Assembly (NCBI GenBank): GCA_964020085.1
Contig: OZ026607.1
Span: 17,194,622 to 17,258,621 of the forward strand
DNA: 64,000 nt
Reading direction: 5' to 3'
Source: Micromussa lordhowensis
Taxonomy: Eukaryota; Cnidaria; Anthozoa; Scleractinia; Lobophylliidae
Positions 53,167 through 64,000 of the stretch are shown one piece after another (positions within the stretch are counted from its first letter, which is position 1; every line of letters begins with the position of its first letter). The notes under the pieces are model-generated. The model was not told where the DNA came from. It worked only from the letters and a program-made list of their open reading frames with translations, and searched no databases. A program made the translations under genes and the position numbers.

Positions 53167-54853
53167 ACTGCTTTAGGAGAAATTTTGGGCATGAAAAATG
53201 TTTACTGCATTATTGAAATAAATGAGCTTTTGTTGAGCAGTTTCAAAAGCCTGAAGAATGTCATTTACTTAATGTATATTTACACTTAGTACAACTTTTG
53301 ACAAGCTTTCATTACTAGCAGATGAACGTGTGGACTTAGACGTAATGTACTTATAATCCTTGTCCTTGCTCTCTGGCCGCGCAAACGTGATTCGCTTTAA
53401 TCTCAACGAAAGCTGGGTAATCTGTGATATTTTGCGTTCGTGCCTTAAAACTACCCCTTCATAAAAACAGATTACTTCAAGCTAATGTCATGGCTTTAAA
53501 ACTATGTCTTGTTTACCAAGGCGGCCTTTACAAAGTACGGTGTTACTTTCAACACGATTGAATGAAGACCTATCCATTAGGGTGATAGTAGAAACTAGCC
53601 GCGAAGTAAACAAAGATTGATGGGCATTCGTTTGATTTTGTCTCATACAAAAAGCGACCGACGCAACCTTATACACGCAAAGCATCCCTTTCGGGGATTC
53701 ATTGTTTTTCCGGTATTGCTGTTAATCCCACAATAAAGGTATAAATTTGACAAGTTTGATTATACTGGACGTATTTATCATTCACCTCCCAGCGAAATTC
53801 CCGTCTAACCCGTTTCAAGAGATCATTCATTAAAACACTTCATGCACGCGTAGCTGTTACCTTGTCATTATCTACAACTCACGAAGCGTTGCACCGTAAT
53901 ACAGGGTCGCACCCCGGACCATTAAAAACGTTTTGCCAACTGCGGCATTTTGCACGTGGAACCCAAACTGTTTCTTTTCTTGCTGATAAAGCAATGAACC
54001 GACGAAAATGACACTGAGCCTGACACTGTTTCCCGGAATTCTGGTCGCTTAGCCTCATTGAGGTCCCGATTATGCGGGTTCGTCTGGCAGCATGCATGTC
54101 GCCAGGTTGTTAACTGGACTGTGAAGCAACGACTTGTATATAGACACAGGATCATCCGAATACCCTTAGTTACTCAACGTCAGTTTAGTTTCATATTCCG
54201 AGGGAAGGTTGAGCGGCGGCTGAGATTAAAAAAGTGTCCGCCAGTAAAACTATTTTTTTCATCTTAGCAGCGGTGTAAACATAGAACAAGTTTAATCGTG
54301 GTTCATTTTATTAATTGTTACCACAGAGTGCACCTTAAATGTGTCTACCCTTTACTTTATAAAAAAGTAGTTTTTGTAATAAACTATAGTACTCAATGAA
54401 TATATTTCCCACAAGGCCTTCATCAGGTTCACGTAGTAGATCTTGCTGCATGTGCACGCGGGCGCGAATAACAAAATATGATCTCGGAGCAGATTGACTG
54501 GGTACAAGTTTCTAACTAAAGCAAAGTTGTTGTCTGCAACTCTGGTAATCTTTCTGCTTTCAGGGCAGGGTTGAGGGGGTACGCTTAAAAGGGAGAGAGT
54601 GCTATTTCAAAGGAGTAGGTACAAGGTTGTTACAAACTTCTAGCTAAAGTAAAGCTATCGTAACCTATTACCCCTATAACCCCTTTGGTCTTTAGGGCGG
54701 GGCTCGAAGAGAGGGAGGGGGGAGCGTTGAGAAAAGTGGAAGTCCTATTTCAAATGATAAATCAGTAAGAAAGCATGGGAATATACATTTCATATTTGCA
54801 TCGCATCACGTTTGATTTTATTTATTTTTTTACGTTACATCACACTTCATTTA
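53167..54853. other. Upstream region of homeobox gene 3
   Basis: No coding exon is recognised. Short frames only. It should contain the promoter of homeobox gene 3. Confidence 0.4.
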
Positions 54854-54945
54854 AGAAATAGAAAACATGTGCCGTGTTTCTATCGAGTTATAGAAACACG
54901 AGTGAAAGTTTGGGCCGGGAGAACGAGAAATGCTGTGGGAACACG

Positions 54946-54976
<31 letters not shown>

Positions 54977-55050
54977 GAGTTCTCCCAAACTTCACTCGTG
55001 TTTCTATAACTCGATAGGAACACGGAGAACATGTTTTCTATTTCTTTTAG
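54854..55050. mobile_element. Long palindromic (foldback) element
   Basis: GAAATAGAAAACATGT, then CCGTGTTTCTATCGAGTTAT and more on the left are matched in reverse complement on the right. The arms are close to 90 bp around a short centre. A partial copy of one arm (ATCGAGTTATAGAAACACGG) occurs at 55164-55183. Non-coding. Confidence 0.85.
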
Positions 55051-55189
55051 AAAATACCGCGACGAAGAAAAAAAAACCAACTTGTTTACTTCGATCATCA
55101 AAATGTAAATTCTCTTTGTTCGTGCCATCATTACGTCAACAGCTCGTGCTAGTTCTCTGTTTATATCGAGTTATAGAAACACGGTTTTA

Positions 55190-56800
55190 AACCAATCAGC
55201 GTGCGTATTTGCTTTGGGTTATTTTCTAATAACAATTTAACAGGCAAGAAGTAACTGGGAGGTGATCAAAAAACACGAATTACCTCCCTGGATAAAAAAG
55301 TGCTTCTCAGCCAAGGTCATTAAATAAGATAGAAGATTAGTAACTCGTAGATAGTGTGGATCATTGTGGAAACTTTCTAGATTCTGTTACACAGTTGTTT
55401 CTGTGGAGTAAGGCGGGGATTGAAAGTTAATTAACTTGAAACAGTATGGTAGAAACTAAGAATAGTATTCAAAATTGTACAGTTGTAGTGAAGTGGTTTG
55501 TTTTCTCCGGCGATACTTTCTGCAAGTTTGAACAGGTTTCGCCATCACTTCTAGTTATTCTTTAGCATTTACGTCTGTAAGGTATTTTGCGTGGTTTTCA
55601 TATTCTTGTGAACCTCAACACTTCAGGAAGCAATTAGCAGGTGCACACCAGACATCCATATAAAGCCATAGGTATGTACACAAATGTTAGCATGTAACCT
55701 TGGAAACTGGAGCAAGACCCTGTGCTTTTAATTCCTGCCACGAATACACCATTCGATCCTACAACGAATTAAAAGAGGCGGTTAAAAAGTCACGATGGTA
55801 ATACGGCATCCATGTAGTGGGTACATTGTAGACTTAATTACTGTTCCCCAGGAAATAGTCAGTTTTGTTTCTCTGGGGAATAGTAATTGAGTGTTTTGAT
55901 ATAGAGCTGGAGCTAAGTGTAAAGTAATACGGCAAGAAGAATTACCCCCGAGTTAGCGGAACCTTTGATTAGTGGGGGAACGGGCAACAATTAGAATTAA
56001 GCCATTGCCACGTGACCATTAAACAACCAATAACAACACACGTTAGATTCAACTAAACTCCAGCCATGGGGGGATTCTTGCAGACGTCCTTGTTTACATT
56101 TTAGCTCCATACGGTTCTGCCTAGAGCTTGTGAAACTTAGTACATGGTGAAATGTTTAGTATTTTGGATGTAATATTCTAGGCGAAATTGTCTTTCAAAA
56201 ACTGCTTGTTTCTGGGTAGCAAAAATGCTAATGAGACGGTACATTTTTTGTTAACTTTTTAGTTTTTAAAACTGCGTCGCGTCGTATTCCGTACATTACG
56301 CTCAAATTCAAAATATTGTTCACGAGAGCGCAGCCCGAGTCAGTTGTTATGCATAGAAATCGAGAGGGAATAATATAATTGTTTTAGCATAGATCTACAA
56401 GTCATTGAAAACTCTATATCCTATCTTAATATCTATATCCTCTTAACATACACTTCGAAAACGCAAAGAAGTGGTCACCAGTTTGTTTACAAGCACACAC
56501 TGCTGGGCTTCTCACTTTCCACAGCAGAATAGATAGTAAGCAGCGCAGCCAATCAGAGAACGGCATTCGAGATATAACACCAGTAGACATATGCTAAACA
56601 TGAATATGTATGCATTGCAATTTTTAACCAGATGGCACAAACAGTGGAGGAACGAGTCTTACATCCCAAACAGGCCAACCATTACGTAAACGCGACAGCT
56701 GAGATGTCGAAAGTTTATTTTCAAAATAGTGTAACCTTGTGCAAAAAAATCTTTGCCATCCAGTCAGAGTGTTCGTCCGCTAACCAGCGTTTTACGTAAT
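55190..56800. other. No gene recognised
   Basis: If the Ig gene continues downstream, its missing 3' exons should be here or nearby. I could not find a convincing transmembrane or cytoplasmic exon. Confidence 0.35.
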
Positions 56801-56801
56801 G

Positions 56802-56868
56802 TATTAATAGTAGTCATGCTCCGTATTAATAGTAGTCATGCTCCGTATTAATAGTAGTCATGCTCCGT
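56802..56868. repeat. 22-bp tandem repeat, three copies
   Basis: The unit GTATTAATAGTAGTCATGCTCC occurs three times head to tail without a mismatch between copies. Confidence 0.9.
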
Positions 56869-56919
56869 TACCTCTTGAAGAGCAGTTGTTTATTTCCTCT
56901 GTATTACTGTTGTTTACAC

Positions 56920-56994
56920 CTGGCCAGACAGCTGAGGGGATTCGAATAGCTGTGTTTCCTTCATGAGGGCAAATGTGACCAATTGGACATGGCT
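56920..56994 (-). CDS. Ig-superfamily gene, candidate cysteine-rich exon
   Basis: The acceptor is TTTTTCCCCTCAG and the donor CCAG|GTGTAA. It has 75 bp, phase 1-1. It reads EPCPIGHICPHEGN and then a proline-containing tail. C-P-x-G-x-x-C-P resembles ephrin-receptor-like (GCC2/GCC3) cysteine motifs. Support is splice logic only. Confidence 0.4.
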
Positions 56995-57848
56995 CTGAGG
57001 GGAAAAATCAATAGCTATCGTGAATGCCGTGGAGAAGTCATTTGAAGAGAGAGTAGTACCGTCTGTTCTCGTTTGTTGCAAGTAAACGTAGAGCCTGTTC
57101 AGCAGACAAAGGAATAATGAACATTAGGTTTTATCTGTAAAAGTCGTTTTTTACCATCCGGTAGATTTTTGAGTGGAAGGGTATTCTCACCAAGCGTGAA
57201 ACGATTCATGCCATTTTGTACGGAGTGTCAATTCAATCAAACAATATATTTAGAAATGTGGAATAAGTAACTTAACTCTAGCAAATTAAATAAATTTTTC
57301 ATTCATTCGCGGCTCACGAAATCTAAGTTGAGCGCATTTTGTACGTGCATTTTTAATGAGCCATGCGATCTAAAGATGACATCGGTCAGTCATGATCATA
57401 ATGATGACGACGACGGTTTGAGTTTAAAGGATGCGTTTTGATTTGGCTGTTAAACAAATCAATGTCTATAAGGTCAAACAAACCTGTCTTGAGATGGAAA
57501 GTCTTATTAGCCTGAATTCCGTTTCTATATCCTACACACATGTACAATCCCTCGTCATTTTTGGTCACGTTTGTAATCTTCAGGTAAAGCATCATTACTG
57601 TTTTACCAAACATGCGTTCGCGTCTATGGACGTGACGATCGTTATGCGTCATTCTGTTACTGTTTCTCAGCCACCAACCGTCCTGGGCGTGGAGCATGTT
57701 GCATTTCAGCACAACACTTCCTTGAAGGATAGCTTTTTGGCGATTGCCAGCCATCTTCAGAAATCCAACCTGAACTTTTTTGGTTGTACGAACTGTGGAG
57801 TAAGGACAGTCCTAGTCAGTACACATGTATGGGTTATTGACCAAGTGT

Positions 57849-57879
<31 letters not shown>

Positions 57880-60800
57880 TTTTTTTTTGCGTGTTTATGG
57901 ACCGAGACGGAGTCGAGGTCCATAAACACGCAAAAAAAGAACGAGGCCAATATCAAGCGATATTGACCGAACAAGCTTGGTCAATAAAGGATTTATTATA
58001 TGGCTTTTGGGGAAATATTTCTTGCGGGACAAGGCGGGTAGTCCCGAGCGGGCAAGATGGCTCCATCCTGCCCGCTCGGGTAGCTAATCACAGCGCAGGA
58101 TTTGATTCATCTTGCCCGCTCGCGGGGCTATCCATATAATAAGAATACGTATTGAGCTTTGCGATGCGCGTAAACTTTATAGCTTCATGATGTGGGGTTT
58201 TGTAATTGTTACCGTGTTGGATTGATCTCGGGTGAAGCCACTTTCTGGTATTTGTTTCTGCTGGGTAAGTGATCTTACTCTGGTAGTTATTGGGATTGCC
58301 AAAGAGTTGATGTGACACAGCTCGAAAAAAAGCAATCACCTCCTCCTCCGACATCAAGTGCAGTTCTATTTAATAAGGACAACCGAGATTCTAGAAGTGA
58401 AACAGCTGAACTGGTAATTCTAGGTAGTAAATTGATTCATGAATTTGGTGGTAGTGAAGGGGGGGAGGGGTGGGGGTTGGAAATCCCATTTCCCAGTCTA
58501 TTTTTTGTCCTATTCCCATTCCTATTATATGATTCCCAGTCCCAGTAACGCAAATTCCATTTCGTCAGTTAAAACAGGCAAATCCCAGTTCGCAATTCAG
58601 CCCATCTCTATGCACCAAGTGAGTCCCAGAGAAGTCTGATAAAATACTAGGCCAGTAACTTGCTTGGACCAGCACTACATCCAGGGTGAGTTACTTCCAA
58701 TACGCCAAGTCACTTGTGCACTATGGAAAGCCCCATTGGTTGCCTTACTTTACCTTACTACTACCTTCTTCTACCGATCCTTAGTTAACCTTGCTTTACT
58801 TCAGGGTTCGCTTCAAAACTCTTGGATTTCTAGAAAATTAATCTTAAAATTTTATTTCAGTACTCAGGTAGATTCTCTAGTTCCGGAAAAAACTTCTAGA
58901 TTTTCATAGTTATATTAAAAGAGCGAATGGCATTTCTGTCATAACCTTTACCACAAACACTTAGTAAGTCGGCTGCTCGAAATAAAAACAATTTTTGAAC
59001 AGTTACGCCACGAAATGTCTGAGTTATGGATCCTGAAATTTCGTATTTGCACCCTGGAAACACCTAGAATTCCACCATATCTGAGGAGCATTAACTCTCT
59101 CTGGTGACCACTATGTTACTATTAATTGGCCAGTGCTAGAGCGGGTTTCATTTGAGTGTCGAAAAATAATTGGTTTTACACTTACTACGCCACCAGATTG
59201 GTTTAAATACCTCGCGCCACTTTTTCATCCAATCAGGAGTAAAACTCGTGACTAGCTCGCACGCGTTTTCCCGTGCTTTGCCTCAGCTACATGTAATTAC
59301 TTGGAGTTTTGATTGGTTCACCGTATTGTCTGTGCCCTCTGTAATTGGGCAGAGTGATATACTTTGGTTTTCGCTTTACGACAATCACTTAAAATCCGCA
59401 CTAAAGCAAACAAATTAACTCAAAGAGCGCTGACTTACCCTGGACATCAAGAACACACGTTTTGTTGATGGTTCCATTGGAGTTAGCAACTTGGCATGTG
59501 TAGTGTCCACCATCGCTGGTCTTAGCAAATTTAATTTTGAGAGTCTGATCGCAAGACTTCCTGTCAACCGTCACGTGACTCTTTCTTTGGTTGCTGATTG
59601 GGTGTCCGTTATGGAACCAGGTTATCTTGGCAAAGGTTTTTGAGAGCACTTGACAAGAAATTTCTGTGTGAGCGTCCGTTTTGACTGACAGTTTAGTGGG
59701 GCAAGTCATATCCACGTTGGGTGTTCGTCCTGAAGAAGAACATGTAATGCGCCACAACTTTAATCACATGGTTCAAATTGAAATTATTTTAAATCACTCG
59801 ATAGTTGTAGAATGTGCCTTTTTGAAAAAGTTGGTTTCGCGTCAAATGCAAGACAAAGATGGATGACTCATTTCAGCTCCACTCTGCTGTATATAACATG
59901 AGGAAAAACTTTAAGGTTTATTTTGGCAGTTTGGGTAGTGTACCCGCAGCTACAACAGTACCCACATTATACTACAACCTCTATACACCCAAGTACGTGA
60001 CTCATGGCATAAAGCTACAGAACTGAATGATAGTTCACGAAAATACTACTCTCCGACGGAGAAATATTTAGGCTCTGAACAGGCTCCCGATTGGGTTATA
60101 AAAAGATAATTCTGCATAGGAGCCTAGTGGCCCATCTGGCCGGCGCTTGTCTCCGATCTCAGTAGCATGAAGTGACTAGGAGTATTTCTACTCCCCCCTG
60201 GATGGGATGCTAGTCCATCGCAGGGTTGCCCACAGCATTAAATTCACCGGTACCCATTATACACCTGGTTAGAGAAAGGCACTGGAGTTAGAGAGAGGCG
60301 CTGTTGTGTTCTTGCCCAAGAACACAACACAATGACCCAGGCCATGGCTCAAACCCGGACGGCTCGATCCGATTGGGTTATAGGGCGAAAAAAATAGCGA
60401 GCGGTCTGGGCCGGGTTGTTCGAAAGCCGGTTAACGCTAATCCTAACGCTAACCAACGTATTATTTTTTCTTGTTTAAAAATGTTTTTCACTGCTTATGT
60501 TTTGGGTAGTTTGAGATTATTCAAACTCAAAACTCAAGGATAAACAATGTATACAGAAAAACTCACCAAACAGGTGTAAACTTAGTTGCAAATTTCTCGC
60601 TAACCCTGGGTTAGCTTAACAGGGCTTTGAACAACCCGGCCCTGGTCTAGAGAGGCAAAACTGGCAGGTAGACTCACGGCTCTCTTCGCTAGCGTAATTT
60701 TTTTCGCCCTTGCCGGGAGCCTGGTCACAAGTTATAAATACTTAAAAGACTTGTTTAGTCTGCTATTCAGCACTTATTCGTTAGGATTTTCAGCCTACTA

Positions 60801-62179
60801 AAATATGTACAACCTCTCATGGTCTATATTCATTTAGTTACCATGAGGGCAATTCCTGGAACGCACTTTCAAATCAATATATCACTGTTACAGATCTCAA
60901 CAACTTCCGCAAATCATTTTGTTCTGTAATATTTCATTTGACTGCTTCGTTCGAATTTTTCTTTCATTATTTTAATTTTCAGCTCGAGGAAATTAGCTGA
61001 AATGATACTCTGAGATTCGAGAATAATTAAGTTTATGTATATGTATGCACTGTTCATAAAGAGTAGAGGAAATAGTTCCTTGCATGAATGTATAATAATA
61101 ATTATGGACAGCGGTAAAACGTCAGGCTTGTTTTCAGAGCTTGCTTGTATCGAAACAGAGACGTTTAGTTCCGTGTTTATCAGGATGTTATGACTTGAGA
61201 GCGCACAGCATTCTAAAACCTTGACTTACCAAGTGTTTCCGAGTCGTTTGTGTGGTGTTTAATTCCCCGGGGTTCGCAAGTGAATGAAAGATGTGGCCCA
61301 TCAGACGCTGAAAAGAGAAGCCTGTTAAAGTTATAAGGTTTAGCAGAATAAGTTTTAGCAACTAAGCGTCCATTTTAAACCGGCGGTCTGGGGATGTCCG
61401 CTTATCATAAATGCAGGATTAATTGTCAAAGAAATCAGCAACAGGCTGGCAAGAATATGAAAAATAGAAAGGATATCAGATAAAAAAAAGACGTTGGCTA
61501 TACATGCGCTGCAAATCATAAACATTTTCTCTTGAAAGGCCGTCAGGGTGGTACAGTGGAACCTGGATGCAACGAATGGTCCGGGGACTGTTCGCGATAA
61601 TGAAGTTTCGCTGTAAGGAGGTTCCTTTCCATATGCTTTACTGGGGCGAGGCCAAATATCGTTCGTTATACCGAGGACGTCATTACATGTGTGAAGGTTC
61701 GTTAAGGTTCCGCTGTAATATCTCGGATCAGTTTAACATATCATTGCTATTTAAAACCTTTCAATTAGAAAAGAGAGTAACCAGGTTTTGATTTCAGTAA
61801 TTCTACGAAAACAACATAGCCTTCTCTTCCAGGTGAAACTTGGCAGAAGCGTTTGAACGACGCCAAATCTTTGGCGATCTTTTAATAGTGTTGATAGTCA
61901 TTCACCGCGTGCTTCCGTTAACTGCAGACTTGGTATTTCCGTCGGCGACTAAACAGTCACCCAATTAACCTTTTTTGTTCGAGATGTATAGATTTCGTAG
62001 AACTGAGAAAAAGTTTATCCTTTGCATTTGCGAACAGAACGAGGTACAGTATTGGAAACCGAAAATCTACCTTGCAAACTAATCGAGTCTTCCTCGTACT
62101 TACCGTTGACAATCATCTGTAATACTGCGAAGTAAGTGAAAGTCAAGTCCATATACAGTAGCTTTTGTCTTAGAGTCAT
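56920..62179 (-). CDS. Immunoglobulin-superfamily protein (partial, exons in phase 1)
   Basis: Five minus-strand exons join in phase 1: 62179-62104, 61307-61230, 59729-59439, 57792-57484 and (tentative) 56994-56920. The first gives a start Met and a hydrophobic stretch, FTYFAVLQMIV, fitting a signal peptide. The second is a 26-codon linker with one cysteine. The third is an Ig domain with TEISCQV, ITWFHNGHPIS and GGHYTCQVANSNG. The fourth is an Ig domain with VVLKCNM, GWWLRN and DEGLYMCVGYRNG. The last is cysteine-rich. All are symmetric, a classic arrangement for extracellular modules. No transmembrane or catalytic part was found, so receptor, adhesion or secreted roles cannot be told apart. 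Family name not recognised. Confidence 0.75.
57484..57792 (-). CDS. Ig-superfamily gene, second Ig-domain exon
   Basis: The acceptor is CTCCACAG and the donor GACAG|GTTTGT. It has 103 codons. The cysteines are in VVLKCNM and LYMCVGY, with the tryptophan in GWWLRN, and strand F has D-E-G-x-Y-x-C. This is a V- or I-set-like Ig fold. Confidence 0.85.
57830..57990. mobile_element. Palindromic element beside an Ig exon
   Basis: The arms GCGTGTTTATGGACC and GGTCCATAAACACGC, flanked by T and A runs and by TTGGCC/GGCCAA, form a strong hairpin. TATTGACCAAG / CTTGGTCAATA pair further out. It starts less than 50 bp upstream (on the gene strand) of the second Ig exon. Confidence 0.75.
58035..58130. repeat. 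GAGCGGGCAAGATGG inverted repeat
   Basis: CCGAGCGGGCAAGATGG, CATCCTGCCCGCTCGGG and CATCTTGCCCGCTCGCG occur in alternating orientation, giving hairpin potential. Confidence 0.6.
58140..59438. other. Ig-gene intron, no further exon seen
   Basis: Only short frames. No recognised repeat beyond a G-rich tract at about 58455-58475. Confidence 0.4.
59439..59729 (-). CDS. Ig-superfamily gene, first Ig-domain exon
   Basis: The acceptor is TTCTTCTTCAG and the donor CCAGG|GTAAGT. It has 97 codons. The cysteines are in TEISCQV and HYTCQVA, with the tryptophan in ITWFHNG, and the strand F motif is D-G-G-H-Y-T-C. One Asn-Gly-Thr sequon (NGT) and one NKT follow. It is an I-set-like domain. Confidence 0.9.
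60170..60345. mobile_element. SINE family C, inverted partial copy
   Basis: GACTAGGAGTATTTCTACTC and CTGGATGGGATGCTAGTCC are the reverse of blocks in the SINE at about 32841-32885. It continues through CATTATACACCTGG and AGAACACAACACAATG. Confidence 0.6.
60346..61229. other. Ig-gene intron, no exon seen
   Basis: No splice-flanked open frame found. Nothing recognised. Confidence 0.4.
61230..61307 (-). CDS. Ig-superfamily gene, short linker exon
   Basis: The acceptor is CTCTTTTCAG and the donor CTTG|GTAAGT. It has 78 bp, phase 1-1. It reads SDGPHLSFTCEPRGIKHH and then a polar tail. One unpaired cysteine. It matches no full domain; it could be half of an Ig domain split by an intron. Confidence 0.6.
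62104..62179 (-). CDS. Ig-superfamily gene, signal-peptide exon
   Basis: ATG at 62179 opens a 25-codon segment, MTLRQKLLYM then a hydrophobic core, ending at AACG|GTAAGT in phase 1. A second Met ten codons in could also start. The frame is open further upstream to 62275, but a short basic-hydrophobic start fits secretion best. Confidence 0.6.
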
Positions 62180-62279
62180 TTCCACTGGCTTTAGGCCTGA
62201 AAAATTCCTTGACGTTTTTACCGCGGATGGATGAATGTGAGATTGAGTCGTTACGGGCCTGAGCTGACCATGCAAATGA

Positions 62280-64000
62280 CGCTAATAGCTTAGTGTCATT
62301 GACAGTCCTGTGACAGGAAGCGTTTCGCTTCAAAGGTTTGAAACCGTAAGTGAGCTATATTTAGGCTAATATTTCGAAGAAACACGTGTCGACAATGAAA
62401 CGAAATGCAACTAAACGAAAACCGCTCTGAATATGTGACTGACGCGAACTGAATTTGAACTGTTTCACGCACAAAACTGACATACTGAATTAAAATATCT
62501 TAGTATGAGAGTAAGTCAAGGATTTTTTCGAGCTGCACTGCTAAAAGGAAAGTGAACTGAGAAAATAAGGCGTGCTCCTAAGACTTCCGCTTTTAGAGGC
62601 CACGCTTTGTTTTATATCCCTTTAATGACAACTATTGAAGTATTTCTCGGAACTGAACTATAAACAAGTGCAAAATGTTGGGAAAGTGTTGCTGTTGGGA
62701 AACCTTATGAGAACAGGAACAAACCCGGGAGTTCACTTTTACGAACTTTACAACAGGACATACTCGATATATAAAGCATTGTATTCTGTGAGAATTTTAT
62801 AAACCATGTATGGGCTCATTGCTACCAGTGCCGTATAGTGTTTGAAAAGCCAATATGTCCTACAATATTATAACCCAGCAGCTAGTCGGTAAAATTAACT
62901 TCTTACTCATAAGTTTCAATGTTTGGAGTCAATTCGTAACTTGCATGACGCCTTCTCTATGCATGCATAGTCGTGTGCTAAATGATGCAAAGCATTCAAA
63001 TTAGAGTTTTCGCTACGGAAGAAGATTTGATTATGTTTAACCATTTGATAATGATGGCTAAATATTATATATATAGGTGTAAATTGAACCTTGTGAGTAA
63101 ATCCCTGATGACGAGTTTAGAAGGCCAAGATTAGGGCTGTTTATCAAGTAGAAAAAGCAAGCAGAACAGCGGATTAACGAAAACAATGTGAGAAATGGAA
63201 GAGGCTTTTGCCATGTGTTAGTTCAGTTCTAATATAGGTGCCTTACGCTGTGTTGTGTAACTTAGTTTTTATCCTGCTTGGTGACTTACTGTAGTGATAA
63301 TGTAGTATTATCTAGTGTCAGAAATTAATAAAAATCACTGAATTACAAGACAAAAATGTAAACAATGACATCGGCAAACATTCCCAAATCTTCTCGCTTC
63401 CCATCTCCGAGCCAAAGATGACAGTGTGTTTCTATTCTCACTTATTTTTCCCCTGTGAATAAAAGCACGAAGCAAATGCAGCTTTCTCTCGACTACTTGG
63501 ACTGTTGCTATTTTAGGGATTGTGAATTGTGAAAGCGAAACTTTGCAAGAAGGCGATACTAGCGTTTTTCTTTCCGAGCCCGAGACATTTTGACTTAATT
63601 ACTAGACCGAGACTTACATTTACATTTAAATTCTGGCACGAAATATTTAGGCTCAGCAGACGTTCAGACATCATTTAATAAATGCAAACAAACAAATCTG
63701 TAGTTTGAGAATTTCTTCAGGCCTTGCAAAAACTCGAGACGCCGAGACAGCTTTTTGGAAAAATCGAGGCAACGAGACGTACATACCTGCTAAAAGAAAA
63801 ACAAGACTGCGAGACCCGCGAAATTGCGAGAGCCGTGTTTAATCCTCATGGCCTATTTATATAATTTTTTAATTTAGATAGTTATTGTTACTCATGTATA
63901 CTCTTCCGTTTCAATGTAATTTATCTAACCAGGGCTTTATATAATTAGTTTTTATTAGCTCTGTATAACCTCCACCCACTTATAATTGTTGTGTGGTAGC
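62280..64000. other. Upstream of the Ig gene, no gene seen
   Basis: A/T-rich sequence with only short frames. It should include the Ig-gene promoter if the signal exon is correct. Confidence 0.4.

Noticed and set aside
58088..58357. 89-codon frame on the minus strand between Ig exons
   Set aside because: No Ig features, no fitting splice sites, and it overlaps a palindromic repeat.

Overview
The window is A+T-rich animal nuclear DNA. It has short coding exons with GT-AG borders, long introns, and many short foldback or MITE-like elements, tRNA-derived SINE-like repeats and 3' ends of non-LTR retrotransposons. The repeat types and gene content suggest an anthozoan cnidarian, most likely a stony coral. 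That assignment is recognition from reading, not a database search. Nothing bacterial, phage-like or CRISPR-like is present.

Region 1 (about 2.9-35.9 kb, + strand) is one long gene for a cyclic-nucleotide-gated (CNG) cation channel. I could join 19 exons in consistent phase from 7178 to 35820, giving 693 codons plus stop. They cover S1 to S6, the pore with filter TIGETP, the C-linker, the cyclic-nucleotide-binding domain, and a coiled-coil tail with a small cysteine-rich exon. The extreme 5' end is unresolved; a possible upstream exon lies at 2883-3047. The introns are full of mobile elements: nested foldbacks, a MITE inside a SINE, CR1-like retrotransposon 3' ends, a TTAA-flanked element and a broken THAP-domain gene fragment.

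Region 2 (about 37.5-53.2 kb) holds three paralogous homeobox genes (+, +, -). Each has two exons. Exon 1 carries an FSIxxIL eh1-type (Groucho/TLE-binding) motif and ends in an almost invariant block, LPWLAYTRY[SC]PPK[IL]P. Exon 2 carries the homeodomain. The single intron interrupts the same arginine codon (phase 1) in all three. The homeodomains resemble Msx in the N-terminal arm and fit best with the Msx-like (Msxlx) NK-like group. These are tandem duplicates, probably sequence-specific repressors. Fewer recognisable mobile elements are seen here than in region 1.

Region 3 (about 56.9-62.2 kb, - strand) holds exons of an immunoglobulin-superfamily surface or secreted protein: a signal-peptide exon, a short cysteine-containing linker exon, two Ig-domain exons and a possible small cysteine-rich exon. 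All are symmetric phase 1-1 exons. The 3' end was not found. The flanks hold palindromic repeats and SINE fragments.

The homeobox trio with its shared exon-end motif is the most interesting signal. The splice donor of the CNG channel that coincides with the edge of a palindromic repeat is a second one.
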